Positions 46,275 to 54,834 of a DNA stretch of 64,000 nucleotides are shown piece after piece. The stretch comes from Sediminicoccus sp. KRV36 (GTDB lineage: Bacteria; Pseudomonadota; Alphaproteobacteria; Acetobacterales; Acetobacteraceae). A program made the position numbers and the translations under genes. How positions within the stretch are numbered: the first letter of the stretch is position 1; every line of letters starts with the position of its first letter. Where the stretch lies: the NCBI RefSeq assembly GCF_023243115.1, contig NZ_CP085081.1, positions 3,410,001 through 3,474,000 of the forward strand. Reading direction: 5' to 3'. The notes under the pieces were generated by a model. That model was given only the letters and a program-made list of their open reading frames with translations, was not told where the DNA came from and did not search any database.

Positions 46275-47224
46275 CCACGCGCCGCATGATGCTGGCCGCC
46301 CCTGCCCTGCTGGCCCTGCCCGCCCACGCCCAGTCCTGGCAGCCCGAGCGCCCCATCACCATGATCGTGGCCTTCGCGCCAGGCGGCGGCACCGATGTCG
46401 CGGCGCGCACCCTGGCCCGCTTCATGGAACGCGAACTCGGCCAGTCGGTCGTCGTGCACAACCGCGCCGGTGCGGGCGGCGAGGTGGGCTGGGCGGAGCT
46501 TGCGCGCGCGCGGCCGGACGGGCTTACCATCGGCTTCGTGAATACGCCCAACCTCGTCACCATCCCGATCGAGCGTCAGGCGCGCTACCGGCTGGAGGAT
46601 TTTTCGCCAATCGCGAATGTCGTGGATGATCCGGGTGGCTTCTGGGTGCTGCCCGACAGCCCTTGGCGCAACCTCACGGAACTGGCCGCCGCCGTGCGGG
46701 CCGCACCAGGCACGATCAGCTACGGCACGACGGGCGTCGGCTCGGACGACCATCTGGCCACCCTGGCCTTTGAGCGGCAGATCGGCGCTTCGCTGCTGCA
46801 TGTGCCCTTCAACGGCTCCTCCCAGGTGCGCAACGCCATTCTCGGCCGCACCATTCAGCTGGCCGCGATGAACATGGGCGAGGGTGTGGGTGATTTCCGG
46901 CAGAACGTGCTGCGCCCGCTGGGCCAGATGGCCGAGACGCGCTGGGCCAATACGGCCGAGGTGCCGACCTTCCGGGAGCAGGGCTTCGATGTGGTGGATG
47001 GTTCGCTCAGGGGCATCGCGGCCCCGGCCGGCACGCCCGCACCGGTGCTGCAGCGCCTGGCTGGCGTGGTGCGCGGCGTGATGCAGCACCCGGACTTCAT
47101 CGCCGCCGCCACGCAGCAGCAATTGCCGCTGCGCTTCCTGGACCCCGATCAGCATCGCGCCGTGCTGTTCGCCATGCGCGAGAATTACCAGCGCATGTGG
47201 GCACAGCACCCCTGGCGGGAGTAG
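46271..47224 (+). CDS. Bug/TctC-family periplasmic solute receptor (1)
   Basis: A 317-residue tripartite tricarboxylate transporter receptor. Signal peptide MTTRRMMLAAPALLALPAHAQ; mature part starts WQPERPITMIVAFAPGGGTDVAAR, the universal Bug signature, followed by GQSVVVHNRAGAGGEVG and the Asp of the ligand pocket in YRLEDFSPIANVVDDP. These proteins bind carboxylates or other small organic acids with a water-mediated pocket. Membrane subunits TctA/TctB are not nearby, as is usual for orphan Bug proteins. ATGA overlap with hpnN. Confidence 0.9.
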   Translation: MTTRRMMLAAPALLALPAHAQSWQPERPITMIVAFAPGGGTDVAARTLARFMERELGQSVVVHNRAGAGGEVGWAELARARPDGLTIGFVNTPNLVTIPIERQARYRLEDFSPIANVVDDPGGFWVLPDSPWRNLTELAAAVRAAPGTISYGTTGVGSDDHLATLAFERQIGASLLHVPFNGSSQVRNAILGRTIQLAAMNMGEGVGDFRQNVLRPLGQMAETRWANTAEVPTFREQGFDVVDGSLRGIAAPAGTPAPVLQRLAGVVRGVMQHPDFIAAATQQQLPLRFLDPDQHRAVLFAMRENYQRMWAQHPWRE

Positions 47225-47248
47225 CATCGCGCACGCCAACTGGCCGCG

Positions 47249-47262
47249 CGGAACATGTTCCG
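47249..47262. promoter_or_regulatory. 14-bp palindrome upstream of the EPS-locus methyltransferase
   Basis: Perfect palindrome cggaacatgttccg, in the 104-base spacer after the Bug gene and 66 bases upstream of the FkbM start. It fits the size and position of an operator for a dimeric regulator, but no regulator gene is nearby. Confidence 0.35.
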
Positions 47263-47328
47263 GCAAACTGCAATACGGCGCCCGATTCACTGTCCGGCGT
47301 GACCGCGTGACGCGGGCTGGAGAAGAGC

Positions 47329-48204
47329 ATGTTGCAAGGCCTGGCAGGCAAGTTTCGGAAGCTGTGGAACCATCCGGGCTTTCGCGAGAAGCCCTTGACC
47401 GTCACAGGGCGTGGCCTGGGCCTCGGCCTGCACATCCTGCGCGGCGGCGAAACGCTGATCGAGCTGACCCCCGCGGGCGAGAAGCTGCATGTGCCGGCCG
47501 GTGGCCGCTACACCAGTGTCACGGTGTTCCTGATGCGGGACCGGGCGGAGCCTGAGCTGGCCATACTGGACCGATTGATCGGCGCGGGTGGGCAGATGCT
47601 CGATATCGGCGCGAATATCGGGATCTATACCCTGCGCGCGGCGACGCTGGTTGGCCGAACCGGCCGGGTGATCGCGGTTGAGCCGGGGCGGGAGGCGCTG
47701 CTGGCCCTGCGGGCGAACCTGGCCCTCAACGACATGCCGCAGGTGACCATCCTGCCGGTCGCGCTCGCCGCCGAGGAGGGGGTGGCGCAGCTGTATCATG
47801 TGCCGCTCGGCAATGATCCGCAGGCCTTCTCGCTGCTGCCCCAGGAGGGGAGCGTGCCGAGTGAACAGGTGGTGACGCGCACCCTGGATTCGATCCTGGA
47901 GGAGGCCGGGGTGACGCGGCTCGACCTCATCAAGATGGATGTGGAGGGGCTGGAACTCGCCGTGCTGCGGGGCGGCGCGCAGAGCATCGCGCGCCTCAAG
48001 CCCATGATCATCTTCGAAATCAATGCCGCCGCGGCGCTGGAGGCGCATGGCGCAAGCCAGGACGCCTTCGATTGGCTGGTCAGCGCCGGCTACCTCATTC
48101 ATCGGCTCGCGGGTGACCGCCTCGTGCGGATCACCACACAGCCGCGCGAGCATGGCAATCTCGTCGCCGTGCACCCGGCCGGAGCCCAGCCGCGGGGGTT
48201 GTGA
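47329..48204 (+). CDS. FkbM family methyltransferase (1)
   Basis: A 291-residue SAM-dependent methyltransferase of the FkbM group. SAM motif GQMLDIGANIGIYTLRAA, acidic motif VIAVEPGREALLALRANL, and the characteristic LDLIKMDVEGLELAVLRG. FkbM enzymes O-methylate sugars or polyketides; many lie in polysaccharide clusters. It is at the left edge of the exopolysaccharide locus, convergent with the flippase, and follows GGAGAAG. A 14-bp palindrome lies in its upstream region. Confidence 0.88.
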   Translation: MLQGLAGKFRKLWNHPGFREKPLTVTGRGLGLGLHILRGGETLIELTPAGEKLHVPAGGRYTSVTVFLMRDRAEPELAILDRLIGAGGQMLDIGANIGIYTLRAATLVGRTGRVIAVEPGREALLALRANLALNDMPQVTILPVALAAEEGVAQLYHVPLGNDPQAFSLLPQEGSVPSEQVVTRTLDSILEEAGVTRLDLIKMDVEGLELAVLRGGAQSIARLKPMIIFEINAAAALEAHGASQDAFDWLVSAGYLIHRLAGDRLVRITTQPREHGNLVAVHPAGAQPRGL

Positions 48205-48215
48205 CCGGCGGCGCG

Positions 48216-49502
48216 TCAGAAGGCGCCCGGGACCCTCCGCCGTGCCAGCCAGCTTTGCATGAGTGCGCCGGAGCCGATGCTGATCGCCGTCATCAACGCA
48301 GCCCCCTCGGCGCCCAGCAGCGGCACCGCCGTTGCGGCCAGCAGCGTGGCCAAGGCGAGCTGGATGAGGTTCAACCGCAACAGGTCGTCGCCATGGCCGG
48401 TCGTGGCCAGGAGCGTATCGCGGCAGGCGAACATCGCATTCACGATCTGCCCCAGGCAGAGGATGCGCAAGGCGGCGGCGCCAGGCTCAAACCCCGCCCC
48501 CAGGAGCCCGAGCAGCCAGGGCGCCAGCAGGATCATGCCAAGCAGCGGCGGGACGGCCAGCGAAGCCGAGGCCCAGCGCGCCGCGCGCTGGGTCTGGCGC
48601 AGGCGGCGCCAGTCGCGCAGGCGAAATTGCTCGGCCATGCGCGGGGAGGCGATGGTCGCGACACTCAGCAAGATCACCCAGGTCAGGACGGAAAGCCGGC
48701 TGGCCATGCTGAAATAGGCGACGGCTTCGGGCGTCGCGAAGGCCGCCAGGATCAAGGTGGGCATGGTGACCAGGGACACCTGCACAAGCTCGACCCCCAG
48801 CAGCGGCAAGGCAAGGCGCAGCAATGGCCGCGCGGCCGTTGCCGCCCCCGGGCACACCACCGCGAAGCGCATGCGCCCCGCCCAGATGATGGCAAGGCCC
48901 ATGCCCACCGTCGCGAACCGAGCCAGGATGGTCAGCATGAGGACATCCCGCAGATCGGGCGCCGGCCAAAGCCACAAAGCGGTCAAGGTCAGGATGGGCC
49001 ACAGCGAAGTGCCGGTGAGCTGCGCCGCGACGTTGCGATGCAGGCTTGCCAGGATGCAGCCAGCGCTGATTGCGAGCGCATCCGCCAACACAAGGCCTCC
49101 CGTGAGCAGCAATACGGGGGCAAGGGCTGGCTGGCCGAGCAGCGCGTGGGCCAAGCCGGGCCCGGCGAGGCTGGTCACGCCGCCAACGAGGCATCCCCCC
49201 AGCAGCGTGCCCCCCAGGACCCGGCGGACCACCCGCAGCGCCGCCGCGCCGTCATTCACCGCCAGCTCGGCCGGGATGCGCGCCATCGCCGCGCGTTCGA
49301 GGCCGAATCGGCCCAGGGTCCCGCCCACCCCGCTCCATGCCAGCGCGATGAAGTAGAGTCCGGCCTCAGCGAGCCCCAGGCTCTGGGCCACCAGGACATA
49401 AAGGCCAAGCTTGCCGAGGATTTCGAGCCCGCGCGTGCCCAACCCCAGGCCAAGCCGGATCAATGAGCTGATGATGGTGGGATGCTGCCCCGGGCCTTTC
49501 AT
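48216..49502 (-). CDS. polysaccharide flippase (Wzx-like)
   Basis: A 428-residue membrane protein with 12 or more hydrophobic helices of the polysaccharide transport/MATE-type fold. The N-terminus IRLGLGLGTRGLEILGKLGLYVLVAQSLG is typical of Wzx proteins, and LLGMILLAPWLLGLLGAGFEPGAAALRILCLG matches the second half. It would flip lipid-linked repeat units across the inner membrane. The start at MKGPGQ follows GGAAAG; the frame extends 39 codons upstream without helices. Neighbours (two FkbM genes, polymerase, Wza/Wzc) support the role. Confidence 0.85.
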   Translation of the reverse strand: MKGPGQHPTIISSLIRLGLGLGTRGLEILGKLGLYVLVAQSLGLAEAGLYFIALAWSGVGGTLGRFGLERAAMARIPAELAVNDGAAALRVVRRVLGGTLLGGCLVGGVTSLAGPGLAHALLGQPALAPVLLLTGGLVLADALAISAGCILASLHRNVAAQLTGTSLWPILTLTALWLWPAPDLRDVLMLTILARFATVGMGLAIIWAGRMRFAVVCPGAATAARPLLRLALPLLGVELVQVSLVTMPTLILAAFATPEAVAYFSMASRLSVLTWVILLSVATIASPRMAEQFRLRDWRRLRQTQRAARWASASLAVPPLLGMILLAPWLLGLLGAGFEPGAAALRILCLGQIVNAMFACRDTLLATTGHGDDLLRLNLIQLALATLLAATAVPLLGAEGAALMTAISIGSGALMQSWLARRRVPGAF

Positions 49503-49669
49503 GCGGATCTTTCCAGCGCCTGGGCTGCCTGAAGGTCGAGTTTCCGTTTGCCCGCCTCGCTGACCAATCGGAAGGCCTGGGCTATGGGCGTTCGGTGCCC
49601 GGCGTGCAATAGGTTGCAACGACTTTCAGCCCAGGAGGTCCTGGGCAAATTCAATTTAGCAGATGGCGA

Positions 49670-50485
49670 ATGAGCAGCCTGTCCTTATTGGCCAAGCGAG
49701 CCGTGTTCCGACTGAGCCCCGAGCTGGCATGGCGCCTCGCGGCCTGGTGGAGCAGTGACGCCGCATTCGAGTTGCGCCTGGCGCGTGCCCTGGCTGACCC
49801 GAACCGGATCGGCATTGATATCGGCGGCTCCTGGGGGCTTTTTGCCGCGGCCCTCGGGCGGCGCGTGGGGCAATTGCACATCGTCGAGCCCAATCCGGAA
49901 AAGGTGGAATTCCTGAGGGCGACCTTCGGAACAAGGCATGTGATCCATGCCATGGCGCTCTCCGACATGGCGGGCGAAGTGGCGTTGCACATCCCCGACG
50001 CATCCTCCGCCCTCGCGACGATCGAGGCCCGCAATCCGGCCAACACCGCCAGGGGGCGGAATGTGATGGTACGGCGCGATCGCCTCGATGCGCTGAACCT
50101 GGCCCCCGTGGGCTTCATCAAGATGGATGTGGAAGGGCACGAGGCAGCGGCACTCGCCGGCGCCGAAGAACTGCTGCGACGGGATCACCCCACCCTGCTG
50201 GTCGAAATGGAGGAGCGCCACCGCCCGGGCGGTGTGCGCGTCACCATCGGCTGGCTCGAAGAGCGCGGCTATCGCGCCTTCATGCTGGATGCCGGGCAGT
50301 TGCGGGACGCGGCGGAATTCGAGCCGGAATTCGACCAGCCGGCCTTCGGGCCGAAAGACCCGCGACCCACGCATTACATCAATGATTTCCTGTTCATCCC
50401 GCGGGTGGATGAGGGCGCCCAGATGGCGCGCCTCGCGGCCTTGGGCATTTCACCTCTGGTCGCGGCATCCAGCCGGTTGAGATAG
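49670..50485 (+). CDS. FkbM family methyltransferase (2)
   Basis: A 271-residue FkbM-type SAM methyltransferase: RIGIDIGGSWGLFAAAL (motif I), LHIVEPNPEKVEFLRA, and VGFIKMDVEGHEAAALAGA. Probably methylates a sugar of the exopolysaccharide. It is divergent from the flippase gene. Its last 112 bases overlap the end of the O-antigen ligase-like gene on the opposite strand, an unusually long tail-to-tail overlap; the C-terminal 37 residues lie in the shared part. Confidence 0.85.
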   Translation: MSSLSLLAKRAVFRLSPELAWRLAAWWSSDAAFELRLARALADPNRIGIDIGGSWGLFAAALGRRVGQLHIVEPNPEKVEFLRATFGTRHVIHAMALSDMAGEVALHIPDASSALATIEARNPANTARGRNVMVRRDRLDALNLAPVGFIKMDVEGHEAAALAGAEELLRRDHPTLLVEMEERHRPGGVRVTIGWLEERGYRAFMLDAGQLRDAAEFEPEFDQPAFGPKDPRPTHYINDFLFIPRVDEGAQMARLAALGISPLVAASSRLR

Positions 50486-51702
50486 ACCGCGATGGCCAGG
50501 ACCGACGCCACCTGACCCGGGGTATAGACCACCGGAAGGATCGGCGAGGAGATCAGCAGGTACACCACGAAGTCATGCAGCGCGAGGCGCATCGGCTGCG
50601 GCGCGGCGCGCGTGGCCCGGCGTATTTCGCGCCAGGCGGCCACATAGAACAGCCCCACCAGCACGGCACCCACCAAGCCGTATTCGGCGACCACCCCGAG
50701 CCAACCCAGATCAGCCAGGAAGAAGTTCGGCGTCCGGAGAATGCGCTGGAGGTTGAACTGACTGAAATCCGTCGAGCTGCCAAAGCCGAACACCCAGCGC
50801 AGCGGATTTTCGGAGAGGAAATCCAGCAGCACCTCGATCGAGTTCTGCCGCACCGTCAGCGAGCCGCCCAAACTGCTGCTGACCCCGAGATCCCCAAAGA
50901 GCGGCTCGGCCAGAACCAGCAGCGCGGCCAACATCGCGCCCCCCCCGAGCGCCAGGCCCCAGAACAGGCCGGGGGCACCATGACGCAGGCGCTGGCTCAT
51001 CGCCCAGAGCACCAGCAGCAACATGGCGGCGATCACCGTCCGTTGCTTGAAGATCATCAGCATCAGCGTGAGGCCGGTGAGCAGGAGGAGCACGGGCCAG
51101 AGTGCGGGCTGCGCACCAAACCGCCTGGCCAGCCAGAACATGCCGATCAAGCCAAAGGCCAGCGGGAGCGCGATGCGCGGCCCTCTCTCGATTTCGAGCA
51201 GGAAGATGCTGCCCAGATTCTGGCTTTCATAGATCTCGATCGGCAGGATGATCCACAGGACAACCAGGACGACGAAATTCACCACCGCCAATGACAGAAA
51301 AGCCTGCTTCAGCAGCGTCTCGCTGATGTTCAGGGAAAACAAAATAAACGCAAAAGCGAAGTAGAAGCCGAAGGACCAGACTTTCACGGTCGTCCCAAGC
51401 GCCTCAGGCAGATCATTCTGCAGATGCAGCATGGACATCACCGGCGTGACCAAAAGCATGTAGGACAACATGATGATCGTCAGTGAGACATAGGGCAGGC
51501 GCAGTCGAAACAAGCCAAGCAAGATCAACGGTGCCAGCAGCAAGGGCGAAGCCTTGGCGAAGGTCCATAGCAGAGGCACGTCGATCAAATACTGAAATGA
51601 TTGAAAGAAGATCGGGAGAAGCAACAGCAACGCCAAAAGGCGGCGCAGCCTGCCGGGCTCCGAAACCGCGCGCGCATGGGGCACATGGGCGGCAAAGGGC
51701 AT
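50374..51702 (-). CDS. O-antigen ligase/polymerase-like membrane protein (Wzy-type)
   Basis: A 442-residue protein with about 10-12 hydrophobic helices. The long periplasmic loop with FGFGSSTDFSQFNLQRILRTPNFFLADLGWLGVVAEYGLVG has the layout of the Wzy/WaaL loop, where polymerisation or ligation of lipid-linked glycans takes place. The ATG giving MPFAAH follows GAGG; an ATG six codons up is possible. Its last 112 bases overlap FkbM (2), which lies antisense. Its place before wza and wzc suggests a polymerase for the exopolysaccharide. Confidence 0.78.
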   Translation of the reverse strand: MPFAAHVPHARAVSEPGRLRRLLALLLLLPIFFQSFQYLIDVPLLWTFAKASPLLLAPLILLGLFRLRLPYVSLTIIMLSYMLLVTPVMSMLHLQNDLPEALGTTVKVWSFGFYFAFAFILFSLNISETLLKQAFLSLAVVNFVVLVVLWIILPIEIYESQNLGSIFLLEIERGPRIALPLAFGLIGMFWLARRFGAQPALWPVLLLLTGLTLMLMIFKQRTVIAAMLLLVLWAMSQRLRHGAPGLFWGLALGGGAMLAALLVLAEPLFGDLGVSSSLGGSLTVRQNSIEVLLDFLSENPLRWVFGFGSSTDFSQFNLQRILRTPNFFLADLGWLGVVAEYGLVGAVLVGLFYVAAWREIRRATRAAPQPMRLALHDFVVYLLISSPILPVVYTPGQVASVLAIAVYLNRLDAATRGEMPKAARRAIWAPSSTRGMNRKSLM

Positions 51703-51800
51703 GGCTGCCTCACCCCGCATGGGGCTTCGCCTCGGTCATGCCCACAGGAGGGCCGCTGGGCCTGACCGCGCCGCGCCTTCCTCGGCCGCCGGTCATCAGG

Positions 51801-52517
51801 TCAGAATCCCGTACCGGCGGTGGGAATGCGGTTGATCGAGTAGCTGAAGGCGCGGCTGAACGGGATGGTCCGGTTGATGGTCTGGTCCACCCAGAGCGCC
51901 ACTTCGGCCACGCGGCTGCGCGGCACGAAGATGATGTCGCCGGGCTGCAAGGCCACATCCTCCGTCTCGGAACCCGCGGCGGTGAAGCTCTGCAGATCCA
52001 CGGTACGCAGCATCGGGCGGCTTTGCGGATTGCGCCGGATCAGGACCACCTCATTCATGCGGGCCTCATTCTCGAAGCCGCCGGCCAGCAGCACCGCCTC
52101 CATCACGCCGCGCCGCCCGGTCAGCGGGAAGGAGCCGGCACGCCGGACCATACCGCCCACGAAGATCTGGCTCGCCGCCGCTTCCTCGAAGCCGACGGAA
52201 ACCTCGGGGTTGCGCAGCACGCGCAAGGCGGCGGTGGCAATCGCGGCCTCCGCCTCGGGACCACTCAGCCCCAGCAGTTGCACCCGCCCCGCCGCCCGCA
52301 GGACGATGGAGCCATCGGGCGCGACCAGCACGGTTTCATTCAGCTCCGGCGTCAGGCGAAAGCGGACATTCAGCTTGTCGTTCGGGCCGATGCGATAGAC
52401 CGGCACACTCTCCTGCCAGGGCGCGAAGCCCTCCGGCTGGCGGTTGGAAACCTGGATCTCCTGCCCCGTACAGGCGGCCAGGATCAGCAGCAGCAGAAAG
52501 GCGAGGCGGCACCTCAT
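51801..52517 (-). CDS. polysaccharide export protein (Wza/GumB-like)
   Basis: A 238-residue outer-membrane lipoprotein with lipobox LAAC (Cys16). The poly-export domain begins VYRIGPNDKLNVRF and is followed by two SLBB-like segments (GSIVLRAAGRVQLLGLSG; SQIFVGGMVRRAGSFPL and VMEAVLLAGGF). The short form without the C-terminal Wza helix fits GumB of the xanthan system. It would form the outer-membrane part of the export channel with the Wzc-like protein. Its ATG overlaps the Wzc-like gene by ATGA. Confidence 0.9.
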   Translation of the reverse strand: MRCRLAFLLLLILAACTGQEIQVSNRQPEGFAPWQESVPVYRIGPNDKLNVRFRLTPELNETVLVAPDGSIVLRAAGRVQLLGLSGPEAEAAIATAALRVLRNPEVSVGFEEAAASQIFVGGMVRRAGSFPLTGRRGVMEAVLLAGGFENEARMNEVVLIRRNPQSRPMLRTVDLQSFTAAGSETEDVALQPGDIIFVPRSRVAEVALWVDQTINRTIPFSRAFSYSINRIPTAGTGF

Positions 52518-54679
52518 GCCGGCATCCAGGAGCGTGTGGCGCCTGTGTAGAAGAAACCGAAGAAGCGGCCGCCGCTGGCCTCCACTCGCTCGATCATTTC
52601 CGCCGCCGGCTCAATCCGTGTCACATCCTGGGCGATGACCAGGATATTGCCATCCATCATCACGGCGAGGCGCCGCCGCGCATAGGTCTCGACCTCATTC
52701 GCCCCGATGATGAGCACAAGGTCAAAGGCGCGCCGCAGGCGGTCGGCCAGGAAGGTCACGTTGGTTTCCAGCGCATGCAGCCGGGCAAGGTCTGAATCCC
52801 GCGCCTGATAGGCGATCCAGAGGCGCGGCACCATCGTCTCATGCGCCAGGATGCCCTCATCCGAGGGGATGGGCGGTTGGTCAGGGTCGCCCAGTTCATC
52901 GAAGTGGCGGCGGCCGTCGCCGGCGAGGTCCACCAGCAGCACGCGCTTGGAATGGGTGCGCGCCAGCTCGATGGCCAGGCCCCGGGCCAGGCGGTCCCGC
53001 TCATCCAGATCCTCCGTGCCGAGGAATTGCAGGATCTGGATGCGGCCGCGCATGCCGGCATCCAGCAACTGCGCCGCAAGACCCGCGATGGGGGCCGCCG
53101 ATGTCCCGGTATTCGCGGGCCATCTCCCGGCCGGCAGGACGCCCAGTGCCGGCAGCCCGGTGCCGCGCTCCGCTTCGGCCGGATGGAGGCAGGTGCGGCG
53201 CAGGAAGGTCAGGATGAAGGCCGCAGCCACGGCGCAGCCCATCCCGCCGACCAGCCCCGCCGCCAACAGATGCGGCGTCAGGTTCCGCCCATTGGCTGGC
53301 ACGAAAGGCCGCTGCGCCAGGCTGACCGCCGCCCCACGGCCCAGCCGGGCTTCCTCGGTCAGCCGGGCCGAGGCCTCGCGCTGGCTGAACTGGCGGAAAT
53401 TCGCGTCCTGGGCATCGCGCCGGCGTTCCAGGTCGCGCAGGTCGCGCTGGACGGAGAGCAGCAACAGGTTGCGCGCCTCGCCCTCGGCGCGCTGCCGGCG
53501 GACCTCGCGCTCCTGGCTCTCGACGGTTTCGGCGTCAATGCGGGCGGCCAGCATCCGGGTGGTCAGCAGCTCCACGGCGGGGTTGCGGACCTCGCGCTGG
53601 GTCTGCGTGCCGCCGCCGCGGGATTCGCGCACTTGCAGCCGCGCCCGCTGGATCTGGTTTTCCAGCTCGACGAGCATCGGTGCATTGGGCTGATACTGCG
53701 CGACCATGCGGGTGCGCTCCTGCATCAACCGCGCGAGGTTGTTGGCCGCTTCGTCATTGGGGGCCAGGTTGGTCTGGTCCACCTGGGCCACCACGCGCTG
53801 CGGCTGTGCGGCGAGCGCCGTCTGCGCGGCAAGCACGGCGGCCTGGGCTGCCTCGCGCTGCTCGCGCAGGCGGTCCAGGCGCTGGATCGTCTGATCCAGG
53901 CGCTGGCTGGCAAGCTGGATTTCCTGCGCGATGTCGAGCACCCCCGCGCGCTCTTTCAGGGTGGTGATCTCGCTTTCGAGCTGGCGCAATTCCTGGCCCT
54001 GGCGCTGCACCTCGCCCGAGAGCATGCCGGCGGCCGGATTGGCGAACACCTCGTTGCGCAGGCTCATATAGGCGGCCAGTACGGCCTCCAGCAGTTGCAG
54101 CGCGATCGTCCGGTCCCGGTGCAGCACGAAGAGGCGGACGACATTGCTGTTGTTCTGCGCATCGGTCAGCAGGGTGGTGCGGAGCCGGTCGGCGGCGCGG
54201 GCCTTGCGCTGCTCCTCGGAATGCGGCGGGAGCAGGCCGAGCAGCCGCCGCTCGCCGAGTTCGGGGTACATCCGCTCGGGCGCCATGTGATCGAAGACGC
54301 GGCGCACCACGGCTTCGCTGGTCATCAGGTCAACTTCGGACTGCACCAGCTTCTGCACATCCGCCTGCGGGAGTTGCTGGAACACGCCGGTGATCTCGTT
54401 GTTGCTGGTGTTCTCCCGGGTGGCGGAAACGACGAGCAGCGCCTCCCCCACGAAGCGCGAGGGCACGACCACGGCGGCCACGATGGATGCGAGGACGGGG
54501 ATCACGAAAGCGACCAGCAGCCAGACCCAGCGATGCTGGGCCGTGGCCAGGATGCTGCGCAGCAGGGCCCAGCCCTCGAAGGACATGTCGCGCAGGCCAC
54601 CGGCAATCGGCGGGGCCATGACAGGGGCCATGGCGCCGCGCCGAAACCCATCCTCCGCCGCCAGATCGTCTCGGCTCAT
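52514..54679 (-). CDS. Wzc/GumC-like chain-length protein with degenerate kinase domain
   Basis: A 721-residue polysaccharide co-polymerase. A first membrane helix is at about 52-74, followed by a long periplasmic coiled-coil region (about 215-440, rich in Arg/Gln/Glu heptads) and a second helix at about 478-498. The C-terminal about 200 residues have the outline of a BY-kinase/ParA ATPase (KRVLLVDLAGDG, FDLVLIIGANEVE), but the Walker A loop G-x4-GK-S/T is replaced by GTEDLDERDRLARG, and there is no Tyr cluster at the tail. So kinase activity is probably lost, and the protein may work as GumC types do. First of the wzc-wza pair, which overlap by ATGA. Confidence 0.85.
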   Translation of the reverse strand: MSRDDLAAEDGFRRGAMAPVMAPPIAGGLRDMSFEGWALLRSILATAQHRWVWLLVAFVIPVLASIVAAVVVPSRFVGEALLVVSATRENTSNNEITGVFQQLPQADVQKLVQSEVDLMTSEAVVRRVFDHMAPERMYPELGERRLLGLLPPHSEEQRKARAADRLRTTLLTDAQNNSNVVRLFVLHRDRTIALQLLEAVLAAYMSLRNEVFANPAAGMLSGEVQRQGQELRQLESEITTLKERAGVLDIAQEIQLASQRLDQTIQRLDRLREQREAAQAAVLAAQTALAAQPQRVVAQVDQTNLAPNDEAANNLARLMQERTRMVAQYQPNAPMLVELENQIQRARLQVRESRGGGTQTQREVRNPAVELLTTRMLAARIDAETVESQEREVRRQRAEGEARNLLLLSVQRDLRDLERRRDAQDANFRQFSQREASARLTEEARLGRGAAVSLAQRPFVPANGRNLTPHLLAAGLVGGMGCAVAAAFILTFLRRTCLHPAEAERGTGLPALGVLPAGRWPANTGTSAAPIAGLAAQLLDAGMRGRIQILQFLGTEDLDERDRLARGLAIELARTHSKRVLLVDLAGDGRRHFDELGDPDQPPIPSDEGILAHETMVPRLWIAYQARDSDLARLHALETNVTFLADRLRRAFDLVLIIGANEVETYARRRLAVMMDGNILVIAQDVTRIEPAAEMIERVEASGGRFFGFFYTGATRSWMPA

Positions 54680-54834
54680 ACCCTATCCCTAATTGCGCCA
54701 AGCGTCGCGACGCGCACAAGATGCCCTTTGCGCGGCGGCAGATCAAACGTGACTTCGTGGCCATGCCCGCAGAGGCCGCGCTGGCGCCGCGATCCGGGGG
54801 CGGGATGCCGTCTCCACACGCGCGCCGCGGCGTA

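Noticed and set aside
47249..47262. LexA/SOS box
   Set aside because: The palindrome cggaacatgttccg lacks the GTTC-N7-GTTC direct repeat of alphaproteobacterial LexA sites, and no SOS gene is adjacent.
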